The position numbers and the translations under genes are program-made. Under the pieces are notes generated by a model. That model had not been told where the DNA came from and did not search any database. It was given only the letters and a program-made list of their open reading frames with translations. This document shows, piece by piece, positions 8,714 to 18,158 of a stretch of 64,000 nt of DNA. Within the stretch, counting starts at the first letter, position 1. Each line of letters starts with the position of its first letter. Origin of the DNA: Pseudomonas marvdashtae (GTDB lineage Bacteria > Pseudomonadota > Gammaproteobacteria > Pseudomonadales > Pseudomonadaceae); contig NZ_JABWQX020000001.1 in assembly GCF_014268655.2 (NCBI RefSeq), positions 4,246,001-4,310,000 of the forward strand, in the 5' to 3' direction.

Positions 8714-9702
8714 CGAATGTCCTTGGCGTAGGCCTCGAACGCCTGTTCGAGGCGCGAGAATTCAGCGTCATCGGCGGGAAGCCCGAAGCGCAGGCTGCTG
8801 GTGTGGGTGAACAACCGCAGGAGAATGCCGCGATGGGCCATGAAGTCGTGAAGCGCCTGGGCATGCTCGGTGATCAGCCACTGGAACAACCCGCAGCCGC
8901 CCTGCGGCGTGAAGCCATGGCGCTCCAGCGTCAATGCCAAGCGTTGACTGGTCTGCTCGCAACGCAGTCGTTGTCGCGCGTGCGCCTCAGTGTCCAGCAG
9001 GCACGCCTGGCCCAGCACCCGGGTCGGTCCGCTGATGGCCCACGGCCCGACCTGTTCGGCGAGCAGCTTGAGCAAGCGCCGCTCGGCCAGGACAAACCCC
9101 AGGCGAACCCCGGCCAGGCCAAAAAACTTGCCGAACGATCGCAACACGATCAACCCGACCTGATGCGCATGGGCGGCAAGGCTCAGCTGCGGCGTGACGT
9201 CCATGAACGCTTCATCCACCACCAGCCAGCCGCCGCGCTGGGCCAGGCGGGCATGCCAGTCCAGCAGGCGTTCGGGGCTCAGGCTCAGGCCCGTGGGGTT
9301 GTTGGGGTTGACGACCACCAGCACGTCGAGGCTGTCGAGAAAGAAGTCCACTTCCGCCTCCAGCACTTCACGCACGATGTAGCCACTGCGACGCCAGGCT
9401 TCGGCGTGCTCGGCGTAACAGGGCGACAAGACGCCAACCTTGCCGATCCGGCGCAGTCGCGGCAGCAGTTGGATCGCCATTTGCGAGCCTGCCACCGGCA
9501 GCACATGCGCTGCCTCGTAGTAATCGCAAGCAGCCTGCTCCAAGCCATCATCGGTTTCGGGCAGGCGCGCCCAGACGCGCAGTGGAATAGTCGGAATATC
9601 GAACGGCCAGGGCGCCAGGCCGCTGGACAGGTCGAGCCAGTCGGCCTCGGCAATGCCGTATTGCCGGGCCGCGTTGCGCAGTCGTCCACCGTGTTCAAGC
9701 AT
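8710..9702 (-). CDS. cobC: Threonine-phosphate decarboxylase
   Basis: A 330-residue PLP-dependent class I/II aminotransferase-fold enzyme (CobC in Pseudomonas, CobD in enterics) that makes aminopropanol phosphate for the nucleotide loop. The PLP lysine lies in [16 protein letters not shown] (about residue 210), with VVNPNNPTG and the DEAFMDV aspartate motif upstream. It opens with the family's [15 protein letters not shown]. It overlaps cobD by eight bases and cobQ by four. Confidence 0.9.
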   Translation of the reverse strand: MLEHGGRLRNAARQYGIAEADWLDLSSGLAPWPFDIPTIPLRVWARLPETDDGLEQAACDYYEAAHVLPVAGSQMAIQLLPRLRRIGKVGVLSPCYAEHAEAWRRSGYIVREVLEAEVDFFLDSLDVLVVVNPNNPTGLSLSPERLLDWHARLAQRGGWLVVDEAFMDVTPQLSLAAHAHQVGLIVLRSFGKFFGLAGVRLGFVLAERRLLKLLAEQVGPWAISGPTRVLGQACLLDTEAHARQRLRCEQTSQRLALTLERHGFTPQGGCGLFQWLITEHAQALHDFMAHRGILLRLFTHTSSLRFGLPADDAEFSRLEQAFEAYAKDIR

Positions 9703-10603
9703 AAAACTCGGCTCCGAGGCAGAGAATCAGCAGCCATAACCATACGCCGCGCTGGACCAATTGCCAGCCACGATCGATGGAATCGGCGCTCGCCGGCACG
9801 CCTTCGCCCAACGGTGGGCGTTGATGCAGTTCGCCGTGATACACCGCCGCGCCGCCCAGCTCGACGCCCAACGCCCCGGCACCGGCAGCCATCACCGGCC
9901 CGGCATTGGGGCTGTCCCAGGTCGGTCCCTGGGTACGCCAGCATTTGAGCGCCAAACGGGTCTGGCCGAGCACGGCGTAGGTCAACGCCACCAGGCGCGC
10001 GGGAATATAGTTCAGCACGTCATCGATCTTCGCCGCCGCCCAGCCGAAACGCTCGAAGCGCTCATTGCGATAGCCCCACATGGCGTCGAGGGTATTGCTC
10101 AACCGGTACAACACCACACCGGGCGCACCGGCCACGGCGAACCAGAACAGCGCGGCGAATACCGCGTCGCTGCCGTTTTCCAGTACCGACTCAGTCGCGG
10201 CGCGGGCCACGGCGGTTTCATCCAGCTCAGCGGTTTCGCGGCTAACCAGATAGCCGACACGCTGGCGCGCTTCATCCAGATCGCCCTTGCGCAGCGCCCG
10301 CGCCACCGGCTCGACGTGCTCGCCGAGGCTGCGCAGGCCGAGGGCGCAGTACAGCGCCAGAATATCCACCAACCAGCCAATCATGGGCGCCCAGGACAGG
10401 GCCGTTGCCAACAAGGTCAACGGCAATACCGCAATGATCCACGCCGTAACGCCATGGCTGCGCCAGCCGCGCCCGCCGGAATTGAAACGTTGTTCGATAC
10501 GGTTGGCGAAACGGCCGAACGCGACCAGCGGATGCCCGCGCCGAGGCTCGCCCAACAGCGCATCCAGCGCGACCGCGGCGGCACTGAGCAACGCCACGCT
10601 CAT
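9695..10603 (-). CDS. cobD: Adenosylcobinamide-phosphate synthase
   Basis: A 302-residue membrane protein (CobD/CbiB) that attaches aminopropanol phosphate to adenosylcobyric acid. The N-terminus [27 protein letters not shown] and the [22 protein letters not shown] segment are family hallmarks, and several hydrophobic helices are present. I chose ATG at 10603 because it overlaps the bluB stop as ATGA, as at most other junctions in this operon; an ATG five codons upstream is possible. Confidence 0.92.
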   Translation of the reverse strand: MSVALLSAAAVALDALLGEPRRGHPLVAFGRFANRIEQRFNSGGRGWRSHGVTAWIIAVLPLTLLATALSWAPMIGWLVDILALYCALGLRSLGEHVEPVARALRKGDLDEARQRVGYLVSRETAELDETAVARAATESVLENGSDAVFAALFWFAVAGAPGVVLYRLSNTLDAMWGYRNERFERFGWAAAKIDDVLNYIPARLVALTYAVLGQTRLALKCWRTQGPTWDSPNAGPVMAAGAGALGVELGGAAVYHGELHQRPPLGEGVPASADSIDRGWQLVQRGVWLWLLILCLGAEFYA

Positions 10604-11250
10604 GGCCGCACGCCCCAACGGTTTTCATACAGCAATTCGTTGAGCGGACGCGGTTGCGCCCAGCCTTCCAGGGCGAGCATGGGCGCCGGGTAAAAACCCT
10701 CTACCGGGCCCAGGCAAAGTATGGCCAACGGCTTGGCCCCGGCGGGCAGGCCCAGCAGGTCGGCCAGCGCCTGGGGCTCGAACAGCGACACCCAGCCCAT
10801 TCCCAGCCCTTCGACGCGGGCCGCCAGCCACAGATTCTGGATGGCGCAGGACAGCGAGGCCAAGTCCATTTCCGGCAACGTCCGGCGGCCGAAAATGTGC
10901 CGCTCGCGATCGTCCATCAAGGCCGCCACCAGCACCTCGGCACTGTCGCTGATGCCTTCGACCTTGAGTTTCATGAATTCATCGCTGCGCTCGCCCAAGG
11001 CCTCGGCAGTGCGGATGCGTTCCTGCTCCACCAGATCGCGGATCTGCCCGCGCACGGCGCGGTCACTGATGCGGATAAACCGCCAAGGTTGCATCAGCCC
11101 GACGCTGGGCGCCTGATGCGCCGCTTCCAGCAGTCGGCGCAGTAACGCCGGTTCGACCGTGCCGCCGGTGAAGTGGCGCATGTCACGGCGTTCGGCGATA
11201 GCGCGGTAGACGGCTTCGCGTTCGGCCTCGGAGAAGGCGTTGTCGGTCAT
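10600..11250 (-). CDS. bluB: 5,6-dimethylbenzimidazole synthase
   Basis: A 216-residue flavin-destroying nitroreductase-fold enzyme that converts reduced FMN and oxygen into dimethylbenzimidazole. The motifs [11 protein letters not shown] near the N-terminus, [17 protein letters not shown], and [17 protein letters not shown] are typical of BluB and separate it from ordinary nitroreductases. It shows that the organism makes the true B12 lower ligand under aerobic conditions. Confidence 0.93.
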   Translation of the reverse strand: MTDNAFSEAEREAVYRAIAERRDMRHFTGGTVEPALLRRLLEAAHQAPSVGLMQPWRFIRISDRAVRGQIRDLVEQERIRTAEALGERSDEFMKLKVEGISDSAEVLVAALMDDRERHIFGRRTLPEMDLASLSCAIQNLWLAARVEGLGMGWVSLFEPQALADLLGLPAGAKPLAILCLGPVEGFYPAPMLALEGWAQPRPLNELLYENRWGVRP

Positions 11251-12584
11251 AGCCTGCTCGCGGCAACGGGCTCAAGATCCGGCGCAAACAGCGCGGCAAC
11301 GGCCCTCGGATTGGACGGGAAATAAAAATGCACGTAGGAAGCCGTCATCCGTCCTTGCCGGAAAACCGCTTCAGCCCCACGCCCACCGTTAGGGCTGTGA
11401 CCACGGGCAATGGGCGCCAGCTCGGTGCTGGTCAGGGAGTGATGATAGGTATGCCCGCGCAGGGTGCCTTCCGGCAGTTCAACCGATTGCAGCGCCAAGG
11501 CCGCCAGGCGCGTCTGCATCTGCGCATCACCGCGCAACAGGCCGAGCAGCTCGGCGCGGGCGCCTTCGACGTCGGTCAATGAATCGAGCAGATACAGCAT
11601 GCCGCCGCATTCGGCGAGCAGCGGTTTGCCGGCTTCATGGTGCGCACGGATCGCCGCCAGCATCGGCGCGTTGCCGGCCAGGGCAACGTGATGCAGTTCC
11701 GGATAACCGCCGGGCAGATAAAGACTGTCCGTCTCAGGCAGCGAGGTGTCATGAATCGGCGAAAAGAAGCGCAGCTCGGCGCCCATGGCCCGCAGCAGAT
11801 CCAGGCTTGCGCCGTAGGTGAAGGCAAACGCTTCATCCCGGGCCACGGCAATGCGCACGCCGTCGAGCCACGGCTCAACTGCGACCGGTTCGGGCGCCGC
11901 GAATTCGACCCCGGGCGGCAGCGCGACTTCACAACTGCTGGCCAACGCCTCGGCGGCGGCGTCGAGGCGAACATCCAGGTCGTTCAACTCGCTGGCCTGG
12001 ACAAGGCCAAGGTGACGGCTGGGCAATTCGATGCCGGTTTCCCGCGAGAGCGCGCCGTACCAGCGCAGGCCTTCGGTGAGGCTGCCTTCGAGCAACTGCG
12101 CATGACGCAAGGTGCCGACCCGGTTGGCCAACACGCCGGCAAACGGCAAGTCCGGTTGATAGCGGGCCAGGCCCAAGGCCAGGGCGCCGAAGGTCTGGGC
12201 CATGGCGGTGCCATCGATCACTGCCAGCACCGGCACGCCGAAATGCCGCGCCAGGTCGGCGCTGGACGGGGTGCCGTCGAATAATCCCATGACGCCTTCG
12301 ATCAGGATCAGGTCCGCTTCAGCGGCGGCTTCCCACAGCAGTCGCCGGCTCTCCTGCTCGCCGACCATCCACATATCCAGCTGATAGACCGGCGCGCCAC
12401 TCGCACGCTCGAGAATCATCGGGTCGAGAAAATCCGGGCCGCATTTGAATACGCGCACCTTGCGTCCCTGGTTGCGATGCAAGCGGGCCAGGGCGGCGGT
12501 GACGGTGGTCTTGCCCTGGCCGGAAGCCGGGGCGGCGATCAACACCGCTGGGCAATGGCGGCTAGTCATCGAAGCATCACTCAC
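11247..12584 (-). CDS. cobB: Cobyrinate a,c-diamide synthase
   Basis: A 445-residue amidotransferase acting at side chains a and c of (hydrogeno)cobyrinate. The ATP-binding region starts APASGQGKTTVTAALARL; the glutamine amidotransferase domain carries the nucleophile in LLAECGGMLYLLDSL and the HFYFPSNP segment near the C-terminus. The ATG at 12584 overlaps cobO; a second Met at residue 6 is possible. Confidence 0.92.
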   Translation of the reverse strand: MSDASMTSRHCPAVLIAAPASGQGKTTVTAALARLHRNQGRKVRVFKCGPDFLDPMILERASGAPVYQLDMWMVGEQESRRLLWEAAAEADLILIEGVMGLFDGTPSSADLARHFGVPVLAVIDGTAMAQTFGALALGLARYQPDLPFAGVLANRVGTLRHAQLLEGSLTEGLRWYGALSRETGIELPSRHLGLVQASELNDLDVRLDAAAEALASSCEVALPPGVEFAAPEPVAVEPWLDGVRIAVARDEAFAFTYGASLDLLRAMGAELRFFSPIHDTSLPETDSLYLPGGYPELHHVALAGNAPMLAAIRAHHEAGKPLLAECGGMLYLLDSLTDVEGARAELLGLLRGDAQMQTRLAALALQSVELPEGTLRGHTYHHSLTSTELAPIARGHSPNGGRGAEAVFRQGRMTASYVHFYFPSNPRAVAALFAPDLEPVAASRL

Positions 12585-13192
12585 AGTTCGACGCCCTTCT
12601 GCGCCTTGATGCCTGCCTGGAACGCGTGCTTGATCATGCCCATTTCGGTGACGGTGTCGGCCAGCTCGATCATCTCGGGCTTGGCGCCACGGCCGGTCAC
12701 GACTACATGCTGCATTGGCGGGCGAGCCTGCAGGTCGCCAAGGACTTGATCGAGGTCGAGGTAGCCGTGCTTGAGCGCGATGTTCAGTTCATCGAGCACC
12801 ACCAGGCCAATCGATGGGTCACCGAGCAGTTGCCGCGAGACGGCCCAGGCCGCTTCGGCTGCGGCGATGTCGCGCTGGCGATCCTGGGTTTCCCAGGTAA
12901 AGCCCTCGCCCATCACATGGAAGCGCACCTGCTCGGGGAAGCGGCGGAAAAACAGCTCTTCGCCAGTGCTGTTGCGCCCTTTGATGAACTGCACCACGCC
13001 GCACTGCATCCCATGTCCCATGGCCCGGGCCAACATACCGAACGCCGAGCTGCTCTTGCCCTTGCCGTTGCCGGTCAGCACCAACAGCAGACCGCACTCG
13101 TTCGGTGAATTGGCAATGCGCTCATCGATCACGGCTTTTTTGCGCAGCATGCGCGCCAGGTGGCGTTCGTCGCGATCAGGCATGTCGGTCAT
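12581..13192 (-). CDS. cobO: Cob(I)yrinic acid a,c-diamide adenosyltransferase
   Basis: A 203-residue corrinoid adenosyltransferase of the CobA/CobO/BtuR family, adding the 5'-deoxyadenosyl ligand. The P-loop LLVLTGNGKGKSSSAFGMLA is near residues 35-54, followed by GMQCGVVQFIKGRNSTGE and LVVLDELNIALKHGYLD. It is the first gene of the cobalamin operon, about 90 bases downstream of the riboswitch. Confidence 0.93.
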   Translation of the reverse strand: MTDMPDRDERHLARMLRKKAVIDERIANSPNECGLLLVLTGNGKGKSSSAFGMLARAMGHGMQCGVVQFIKGRNSTGEELFFRRFPEQVRFHVMGEGFTWETQDRQRDIAAAEAAWAVSRQLLGDPSIGLVVLDELNIALKHGYLDLDQVLGDLQARPPMQHVVVTGRGAKPEMIELADTVTEMGMIKHAFQAGIKAQKGVEL

Positions 13193-13285
13193 GGGGAGCT
13201 CTCCGTTGGGACTGGATAACGGCGGGCGGGCACAAAAAAGACGGCAAGGAGCCTGGCATCGCCCACCGTGATGCCGTTGGATGAA

Positions 13286-13470
13286 TCAGGCCGGTCTCCG
13301 GGCTCATGAGCGGCGTAGTGCCGGGCTGCGCGCCTTCCCATGTCTTGCGACACAGTGGCCCTGTACACAGCGTTGACTCATTTACCGTTGCGGGGGCAGC
13401 GCCGGGCTTGCATTCGCTCACCGGCTTCCCTGTTTCACCCTATCGGCCACGGCCATAGAGCACCTGAAAC
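13286..13470 (-). ncRNA. Cobalamin riboswitch
   Basis: Reading the minus strand, GGTGCTCTATGGCC is followed by GGTGAAACAGGGAAGCCGG, TGAGCGAATGC, the B12 box GCCCGGCGCTGCCCCCGCAA with CGGTAAATGAG, and the closing GCCCGGAGACCGGCC. These are the conserved blocks of the adenosylcobalamin riboswitch in the right order. It lies directly upstream of cobO, so the ten-gene operon should be shut off when B12 is plentiful. Confidence 0.95.
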
Positions 13471-13641
13471 AAGCCGCGAAGGTTAGAGGGTTGGGGGTGG
13501 AGCGTCAATTAAAGCCGCCAGCTGTTTCGGTTCGTTAATTGGCCCCGATCAATAAATTGACGCCAATCTTGTGTGAATCTGCGGCAAGTGATATCAAAGA
13601 GACACTACGACCCGATATCACAAGAACAAGAGGGCAAATAC

Positions 13642-14226
13642 ATGCAAGGCATGATCATCAGCAATCCGAAGCTGGAATTCCTGCGCCCGGTGCTGGAACG
13701 CTGGTTCGACTGCATCGACCGTTACAACGCCGTGCGCGGCGATAACGACACACCCTACTGGCACGATGAGAAAGCCAACCTCGGACTGCTGGCAGCAGCA
13801 GCCTGGATGGCTGAAATGGTCACGCTGCAAAACGCACCGACTCGCAAACAGAATGAAGAAGGCGAGCGTAACGCCAGCGCCGACCTGCTGATCGCCAGCA
13901 GCGAAGAACGCGTTTTCATCCAGGCTACTCAACGCTGGCCCAAGGTCAACAACCTGAACCTGACCCAACCGTTGCAGGAAGCCGCCAGCGACGCCAAACG
14001 TATCAGTTATGCCAGCGACTTGAAGGTGGGCTGCCTCTTCGTCGCCCCGCAAAAAGTCCAGCAAAGCGCCACGCCCGAAGAACTGCAGGACATGATCGAT
14101 GACTTGCAGAAAGAAAACACCTGCGCTGTGGCTTGGTACTTCCCCTACGCCTACCGCAAGTTGCGCAACGAGGCCGGCCATTATCACCCTGGCATCGCCT
14201 TGCTGTTGAAACAGGCTCACGGCTGA
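13642..14226 (+). CDS. Conserved hypothetical protein, 194 residues
   Basis: Starts at ATG 13642 (MQGMIISNPKLEFL) with AGAGGG about ten bases upstream; the frame stays open to 13573. The protein is soluble, with no signal peptide or membrane helix. Its visible features are WFDCIDRYNAVRGDNDTPYWHDEKANLG near the N-terminus, EERVFIQATQRWPKV in the middle, and VAWYFPYAYRKLRN near the end. I do not recognise a family. It is divergent from the cob operon and is not under the riboswitch, which is on the other strand. Confidence 0.75.
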   Translation: MQGMIISNPKLEFLRPVLERWFDCIDRYNAVRGDNDTPYWHDEKANLGLLAAAAWMAEMVTLQNAPTRKQNEEGERNASADLLIASSEERVFIQATQRWPKVNNLNLTQPLQEAASDAKRISYASDLKVGCLFVAPQKVQQSATPEELQDMIDDLQKENTCAVAWYFPYAYRKLRNEAGHYHPGIALLLKQAHG

Positions 14227-14250
14227 CGGTTGAACCATCCCACGGCTACG

Positions 14251-14286
14251 CTTCTCTATGAATAACCACATGCATTCATAGGGAAG
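14251..14286 (+). promoter_or_regulatory. Hairpin masking the ribosome binding site of the downstream gene
   Basis: Positions 14251-14263 pair with 14274-14286 over 13 base pairs (one U-G), with a 10-base loop. The 3' arm contains GGGAAG, the only Shine-Dalgarno-like sequence ahead of the ATG at 14292. The stem is A/U-rich in its upper part, as in RNA thermometers. Confidence 0.55.
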
Positions 14287-14291
14287 CCCGC

Positions 14292-15602
14292 ATGCTTAAG
14301 CCACCGCATCTTTTAATCGTCGCCCTTGCTACTGGGCTTGCTGCTTGTGGCGAGTCTTCCACTTTGCAGGTGTCCGACGGTTTCGGCCCGTCGCCGAAAC
14401 TGCCCGAACCGAACAAGACCCTGATTCCCACGGTGAACATCGCCGAAGCCGTCGGCTGGCCGGATGGCGCCAAGCCAACCCCGGCCCAGGGCCTGCAAGT
14501 GGCCGCGTTCGCCGAGGGCCTGGACCATCCGCGCTGGCTGTTCGTCTTGCCCAATGGCGATGTGTTGGTGGCGGAAACCAACGCGCCACCCAAGCCCGAC
14601 GACGCCAAGGGCATTCGGGGCTGGGTGATGAAAAAAGTCATGGGGCGTGCCGGCGCTGGCGTGCCCAGTCCCAACCGCATCACATTGCTGCGAGACGCCA
14701 ATCACGACGGCATCGCCGAAACCCGGACGATCTTCCTGGAAAATCTCAATTCGCCGTTCGGCATGACCTTGGTAGGGAATGACCTGTACGTCGCCGACAC
14801 CGACCGGTTGATCCGCTTCCCTTACAAAGAGGGTGATACGCAGATCAAGGCGCAGCCCACCACGGTCGTCGATTTGCCGGGCGGCACCCTCAACCACCAC
14901 TGGACCAAAAACGTGATCGCCAGCCGGGACGGCAGCAAGCTGTATGTCACTACCGGCTCCAACAGCAACGTCGCGGAAAATGGCATGGGGGTTGAGGAAG
15001 GGCGCGCGGCGATATGGGAAGTGGACCGAGCCACGGGCAAGCACCGCATCTTCGCCTCGGGCCTGCGCAACCCCAACGGCCTGGCGTGGGAACCACGCAG
15101 CGGGGCGCTGTGGACGGCGGTCAACGAACGGGACGAGATCGGCAGCGACCTGGTACCGGACTACATCACTTCGGTGAAAGACGGCGGCTTTTATGGCTGG
15201 CCCTACAGTTATTACGGGCAGAACATCGACGTCCGGGTCGAGCCGCAGAACCCCGACCTGGTGGCCAAGGCTATCGCTCCGGATTATGCCGTCGGTCCTC
15301 ACACCGCCTCTCTGGGCCTGACTTTCGCCGAGGGCAGCAAGTTGCCCGAACCCTTTACCCAAGGTGCATTCATTGGGCAGCACGGCTCCTGGAACCGCAA
15401 ACCCCACAGTGGCTACAAAGTGATCTTCGTCCCGTTCAATGGCGGCAAGCCGATGGGACAGCCCGTAGACGTGCTGACTGGCTTCCTCAACGCAGACGAA
15501 AAGGCCCAGGGCCGGCCGGTGGGTGTGGTGATCGATAAGCAGGGAGGGTTGTTGGTGGCTGACGATGTGGGGAACAAGATTTGGCGGGTGTCGGCAAAAT
15601 AA
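14292..15602 (+). CDS. PQQ-dependent sugar (sorbosone-type) dehydrogenase lipoprotein
   Basis: A 436-residue lipoprotein: the leader [19 protein letters not shown] has a lipobox with Cys19. The body is a beta-propeller of the glucose/sorbosone dehydrogenase family: [69 protein letters not shown], and [20 protein letters not shown] are the repeated blades with family-typical Trp, Asn and His residues. Such enzymes oxidise sugars or aldoses in the periplasm with PQQ. Substrate is unknown. Its ribosome binding site lies in a strong hairpin. Confidence 0.85.
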   Translation: MLKPPHLLIVALATGLAACGESSTLQVSDGFGPSPKLPEPNKTLIPTVNIAEAVGWPDGAKPTPAQGLQVAAFAEGLDHPRWLFVLPNGDVLVAETNAPPKPDDAKGIRGWVMKKVMGRAGAGVPSPNRITLLRDANHDGIAETRTIFLENLNSPFGMTLVGNDLYVADTDRLIRFPYKEGDTQIKAQPTTVVDLPGGTLNHHWTKNVIASRDGSKLYVTTGSNSNVAENGMGVEEGRAAIWEVDRATGKHRIFASGLRNPNGLAWEPRSGALWTAVNERDEIGSDLVPDYITSVKDGGFYGWPYSYYGQNIDVRVEPQNPDLVAKAIAPDYAVGPHTASLGLTFAEGSKLPEPFTQGAFIGQHGSWNRKPHSGYKVIFVPFNGGKPMGQPVDVLTGFLNADEKAQGRPVGVVIDKQGGLLVADDVGNKIWRVSAK

Positions 15603-15616
15603 GCTGATGCACCCTT

Positions 15617-15720
15617 GTGGCGAGGGGGCGAAACGTCGCACCGCCCCGTTGGGCTGCGCAGCAGCCCCAAGCTTTTTAGCGGTTGCTGCGTAGCCCAGCG
15701 GGAGCAAGCTCCCTCGCCAC
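15617..15720. repeat. Inverted palindromic repeat pair (REPIN-like)
   Basis: It begins GTGGCGAGGG and ends GAGCAAGCTCCCTCGCCAC, the inverted form of the same element. The left copy has diverged after ten bases. The inner part repeats a GGGCTGCGCAGC motif in opposite orientations. The same element occurs at 53179-53270, and single copies occur at 40699, 43499 and 49959. Confidence 0.75.
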
Positions 15721-15744
15721 AAGAGCCTTCAGTAGAAATCCTGG

Positions 15745-16278
15745 TCAGGGATTACGCGCCAGGTGTTCCGGCTGCAATACACGCTTGGCGCCCAGATAGG
15801 CTTTTTGCCAATACGCCTTGGAAAGACTGTCGAGCTTGACCGTCCCGCCGGTGGCCGGCGCATGGACGAAACGCCCTTCTCCTACGTAAATCCCGGCATG
15901 GCTGACCTGGGAGCCGCCATTGGTGGCAAAGAACACCAGGTCACCGCTCTGCAACGCGTCCTTGCCAACCTGTGGCGCGCGCATGCTGATCATTTCGCGA
16001 GTGGAACGCGGCAAGGAAATGCCGGCGGCGTCACGGTACACGTAGCCGATCAAGCCACTGCAATCAAAACCTGAATCGGGCGTGTTGCCGCCCCAGCGAT
16101 AGGGTGTGCCCACCAGGCCCAGCGCTCGAAAAAGCACGTCTTCGGCGGCAGGGGAAAAAGTTTGGGAAGGGGCAAAAACCACCGGGGCCCGCACTGGCGC
16201 AGTCGGTGGGGTGCGGCTTGCGCAAGCGCTGAGCAGCGCGGCAACGAAAAGAACAGCGAGGCGGGCCGACGTCGACAT
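15745..16278 (-). CDS. NlpC/P60 family lipoprotein peptidase (first of two)
   Basis: A 177-residue predicted lipoprotein endopeptidase that cleaves peptidoglycan stem peptides. The start at 16278 gives MSTSARLAVLFVAALLSAC with a lipobox Cys19; the longer frame to 16368 has no leader. The NlpC/P60 domain has catalytic Cys in SGFDCSGLIGYVY, His in VSHAGIYVGEGRFVHAP, and a conserved PYRWGG segment. It lies next to a paralogue at 16444-17076 on the same strand, 165 bases apart, so the pair probably arose by duplication. Confidence 0.88.
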   Translation of the reverse strand: MSTSARLAVLFVAALLSACASRTPPTAPVRAPVVFAPSQTFSPAAEDVLFRALGLVGTPYRWGGNTPDSGFDCSGLIGYVYRDAAGISLPRSTREMISMRAPQVGKDALQSGDLVFFATNGGSQVSHAGIYVGEGRFVHAPATGGTVKLDSLSKAYWQKAYLGAKRVLQPEHLARNP

Positions 16279-16443
16279 AAGCAGAACAATCCTGATCTGG
16301 ATGCGGCTTTTCTGCCGTGGAGATGGAAACAAAGCCGCCTGCGTAGAACGCAGGCGGATTGCCATCAATCAATGATCATGGATTCTAGCGACTATGAGGC
16401 AAACTTCAAGTAAGACTTTAAGTTTGCCTCACAAACTGTGTGC

Positions 16444-17076
16444 TTACTTGCGAGCGGTGACGACAGTCGGTGCCATGGCGAGGGCGCGCTTGGCTTCGAT
16501 GAAGGTCTTGCTCCAGTAGCTGTCGCCCAGGCTGTCGATTCGCACTCCACCGCTGCGGCGGCTGCTGGAGTGGATGAACTGGTTGTCGCCCAGGTAGATA
16601 CCGGCGTGGCTGACGCGACCGCGACGACCATTGGTGCTGAAGAACAACAGGTCACCGGGTTCAAGTTGATTGCGGGCTACCAGCGGGGCTTTTACGTTGA
16701 TCATTTCGCGAGTGGAGCGCGGCAGGTTCATGCCCGCCTCTTCACGAAACAGATAACCGATGAAACCGCTGCAGTCGAAGCCCGCTTCGGAGGTGCCGCC
16801 AAAACGATAACGCGTGCCGATCAAGGACATGCCCCGTTCCAGGATGCTGTCTGCCAGCACCGGAAGCTGATAAGGCTTGCTGCCGGCAAAGTCCGCCAGC
16901 TCTTTATCGGAGGCCATTTCTTCCTGGAACGCAACGGAGGAAGACTGGGCGGTAACGGAATTCTTGACCTGTGGTTGTGGCGCTTGCTGGGTCACTGGAG
17001 AGTGGGCAGCGCAACCGAACAACAGGGTAACGAGTGCGAGAGGCACGAGGGGTGCGAAGCGACTTAGCATGGGCAC
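16444..17076 (-). CDS. NlpC/P60 family lipoprotein peptidase (second of two)
   Basis: A 210-residue paralogue of the gene at 15745-16278. The leader MPMLSRFAPLVPLALVTLLFGC has a lipobox Cys22. A spacer of about 60 residues rich in Gln and Ser precedes the peptidase domain, whose Cys is in AGFDCSGFIGYLF and His in VSHAGIYLGDNQFIHSS. The longer spacer compared with its neighbour suggests a different reach from the outer membrane to the wall. An alternative start is Met3. Confidence 0.88.
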   Translation of the reverse strand: MPMLSRFAPLVPLALVTLLFGCAAHSPVTQQAPQPQVKNSVTAQSSSVAFQEEMASDKELADFAGSKPYQLPVLADSILERGMSLIGTRYRFGGTSEAGFDCSGFIGYLFREEAGMNLPRSTREMINVKAPLVARNQLEPGDLLFFSTNGRRGRVSHAGIYLGDNQFIHSSSRRSGGVRIDSLGDSYWSKTFIEAKRALAMAPTVVTARK

Positions 17077-17284
17077 GACCGTGGCTGAAGTAGTAAAGAT
17101 GGCGAGACTATGCCTTCTATCATCCTCATTTGCAAATTCAATCGATGCAAATGTGACTTCTTGATTTCTCGTTTACATCTAAGCGCTTAAGCCCGTATTG
17201 AGCGGGTTTCAGGCCTCCAGCCCAGTAAAACCGCGGGCTTCGCCGGGTTAAGAAGAGGCTTTAAGCCATCATCTGGCGACAGTT

Positions 17285-17989
17285 TTACCAGCCTAAAGTT
17301 TCTTTCAAAAAAGGAATGGTCAGCTTGCGCTGGGCCTGGAGTGAGGCCTGATCGAGACGTTCGAGCAATTCGAACAAAGCGCTCATGCTGCGGGTGCCAC
17401 GGGTGAGGATGAAATGCCCGACTTCGTCGGTCAGGTGCAGGCCACGGCGCGAGGCCCGCAGTTGCAATGCGCGCAGCTTGTCTTCATCGGAAAGCGGGCG
17501 CATCTGGAAAATCAGCGCCAGGGTGAGACGAGACTTGAGGTCCGCCAGTTTCACTGGCAGCTCTCGCGGCGATGTCGAGGCGGCAATCAGCAAGCGCCGA
17601 CCACTGTCGCGAAGCCGATTGAACAAGTGGAACAACGCCTCTTCCCAATCGGCCTTGCCGGCCACGGCCTGGAGGTCATCCAGGCAGACCAGTTCGTACT
17701 GCTCGAGGTTGTCGAGGATATCAACGCCGCGATCCAGCAACTCGGCCAACGGTAGATACACCGCCGGCTCGCCCAATTGCTCGAACCGCAAGCAAGCAGC
17801 CTGCAACAGATGCGTGCGCCCTACCCCGTCCTTGCCCCACAGATAAATCAGGCTCTCGGTCCAGCCGGCGTCGGCTTCGCAAAGCCGCTCGACATAGCCG
17901 AGTGCAGCGGCATTGGCGCCTGGGTAGTAGTTGATAAAGGTGGCGTCATCACGCAGACGCACACCTAGGGGCAGCTGAATCGGTTTCAT
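17285..17989 (-). CDS. hda: DnaA regulatory inactivator Hda
   Basis: A 234-residue AAA+ protein that, with the DNA-loaded beta clamp, stimulates hydrolysis of ATP bound to DnaA and so prevents re-initiation. It starts MKPIQLPLGVRLRDDATF, where QLPLGV is the clamp-binding motif of Hda. The Walker A region is LWGKDGVGRTHLLQA and Walker B is LVCLDDLQA; the sensor region and the C-terminal alpha-helical lid follow. The lack of a DNA-binding domain IV and the short length separate it from DnaA. Confidence 0.92.
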   Translation of the reverse strand: MKPIQLPLGVRLRDDATFINYYPGANAAALGYVERLCEADAGWTESLIYLWGKDGVGRTHLLQAACLRFEQLGEPAVYLPLAELLDRGVDILDNLEQYELVCLDDLQAVAGKADWEEALFHLFNRLRDSGRRLLIAASTSPRELPVKLADLKSRLTLALIFQMRPLSDEDKLRALQLRASRRGLHLTDEVGHFILTRGTRSMSALFELLERLDQASLQAQRKLTIPFLKETLGW

Positions 17990-18158
17990 GCTGACTGAAC
18001 AGTTCCACGGGAACCGTTAGTGGCCTCTGTGTAAAGTGCGCAAAGTTTATACCCGTGACGCGGACCGCACAATGCGCCGGACCACGAGCAAAATCAAAGG
18101 TTTGCAGCGGCAAGGGCGCGGAGCATCAGTTTCCCTGACACTCCACCGATCATTCGCC

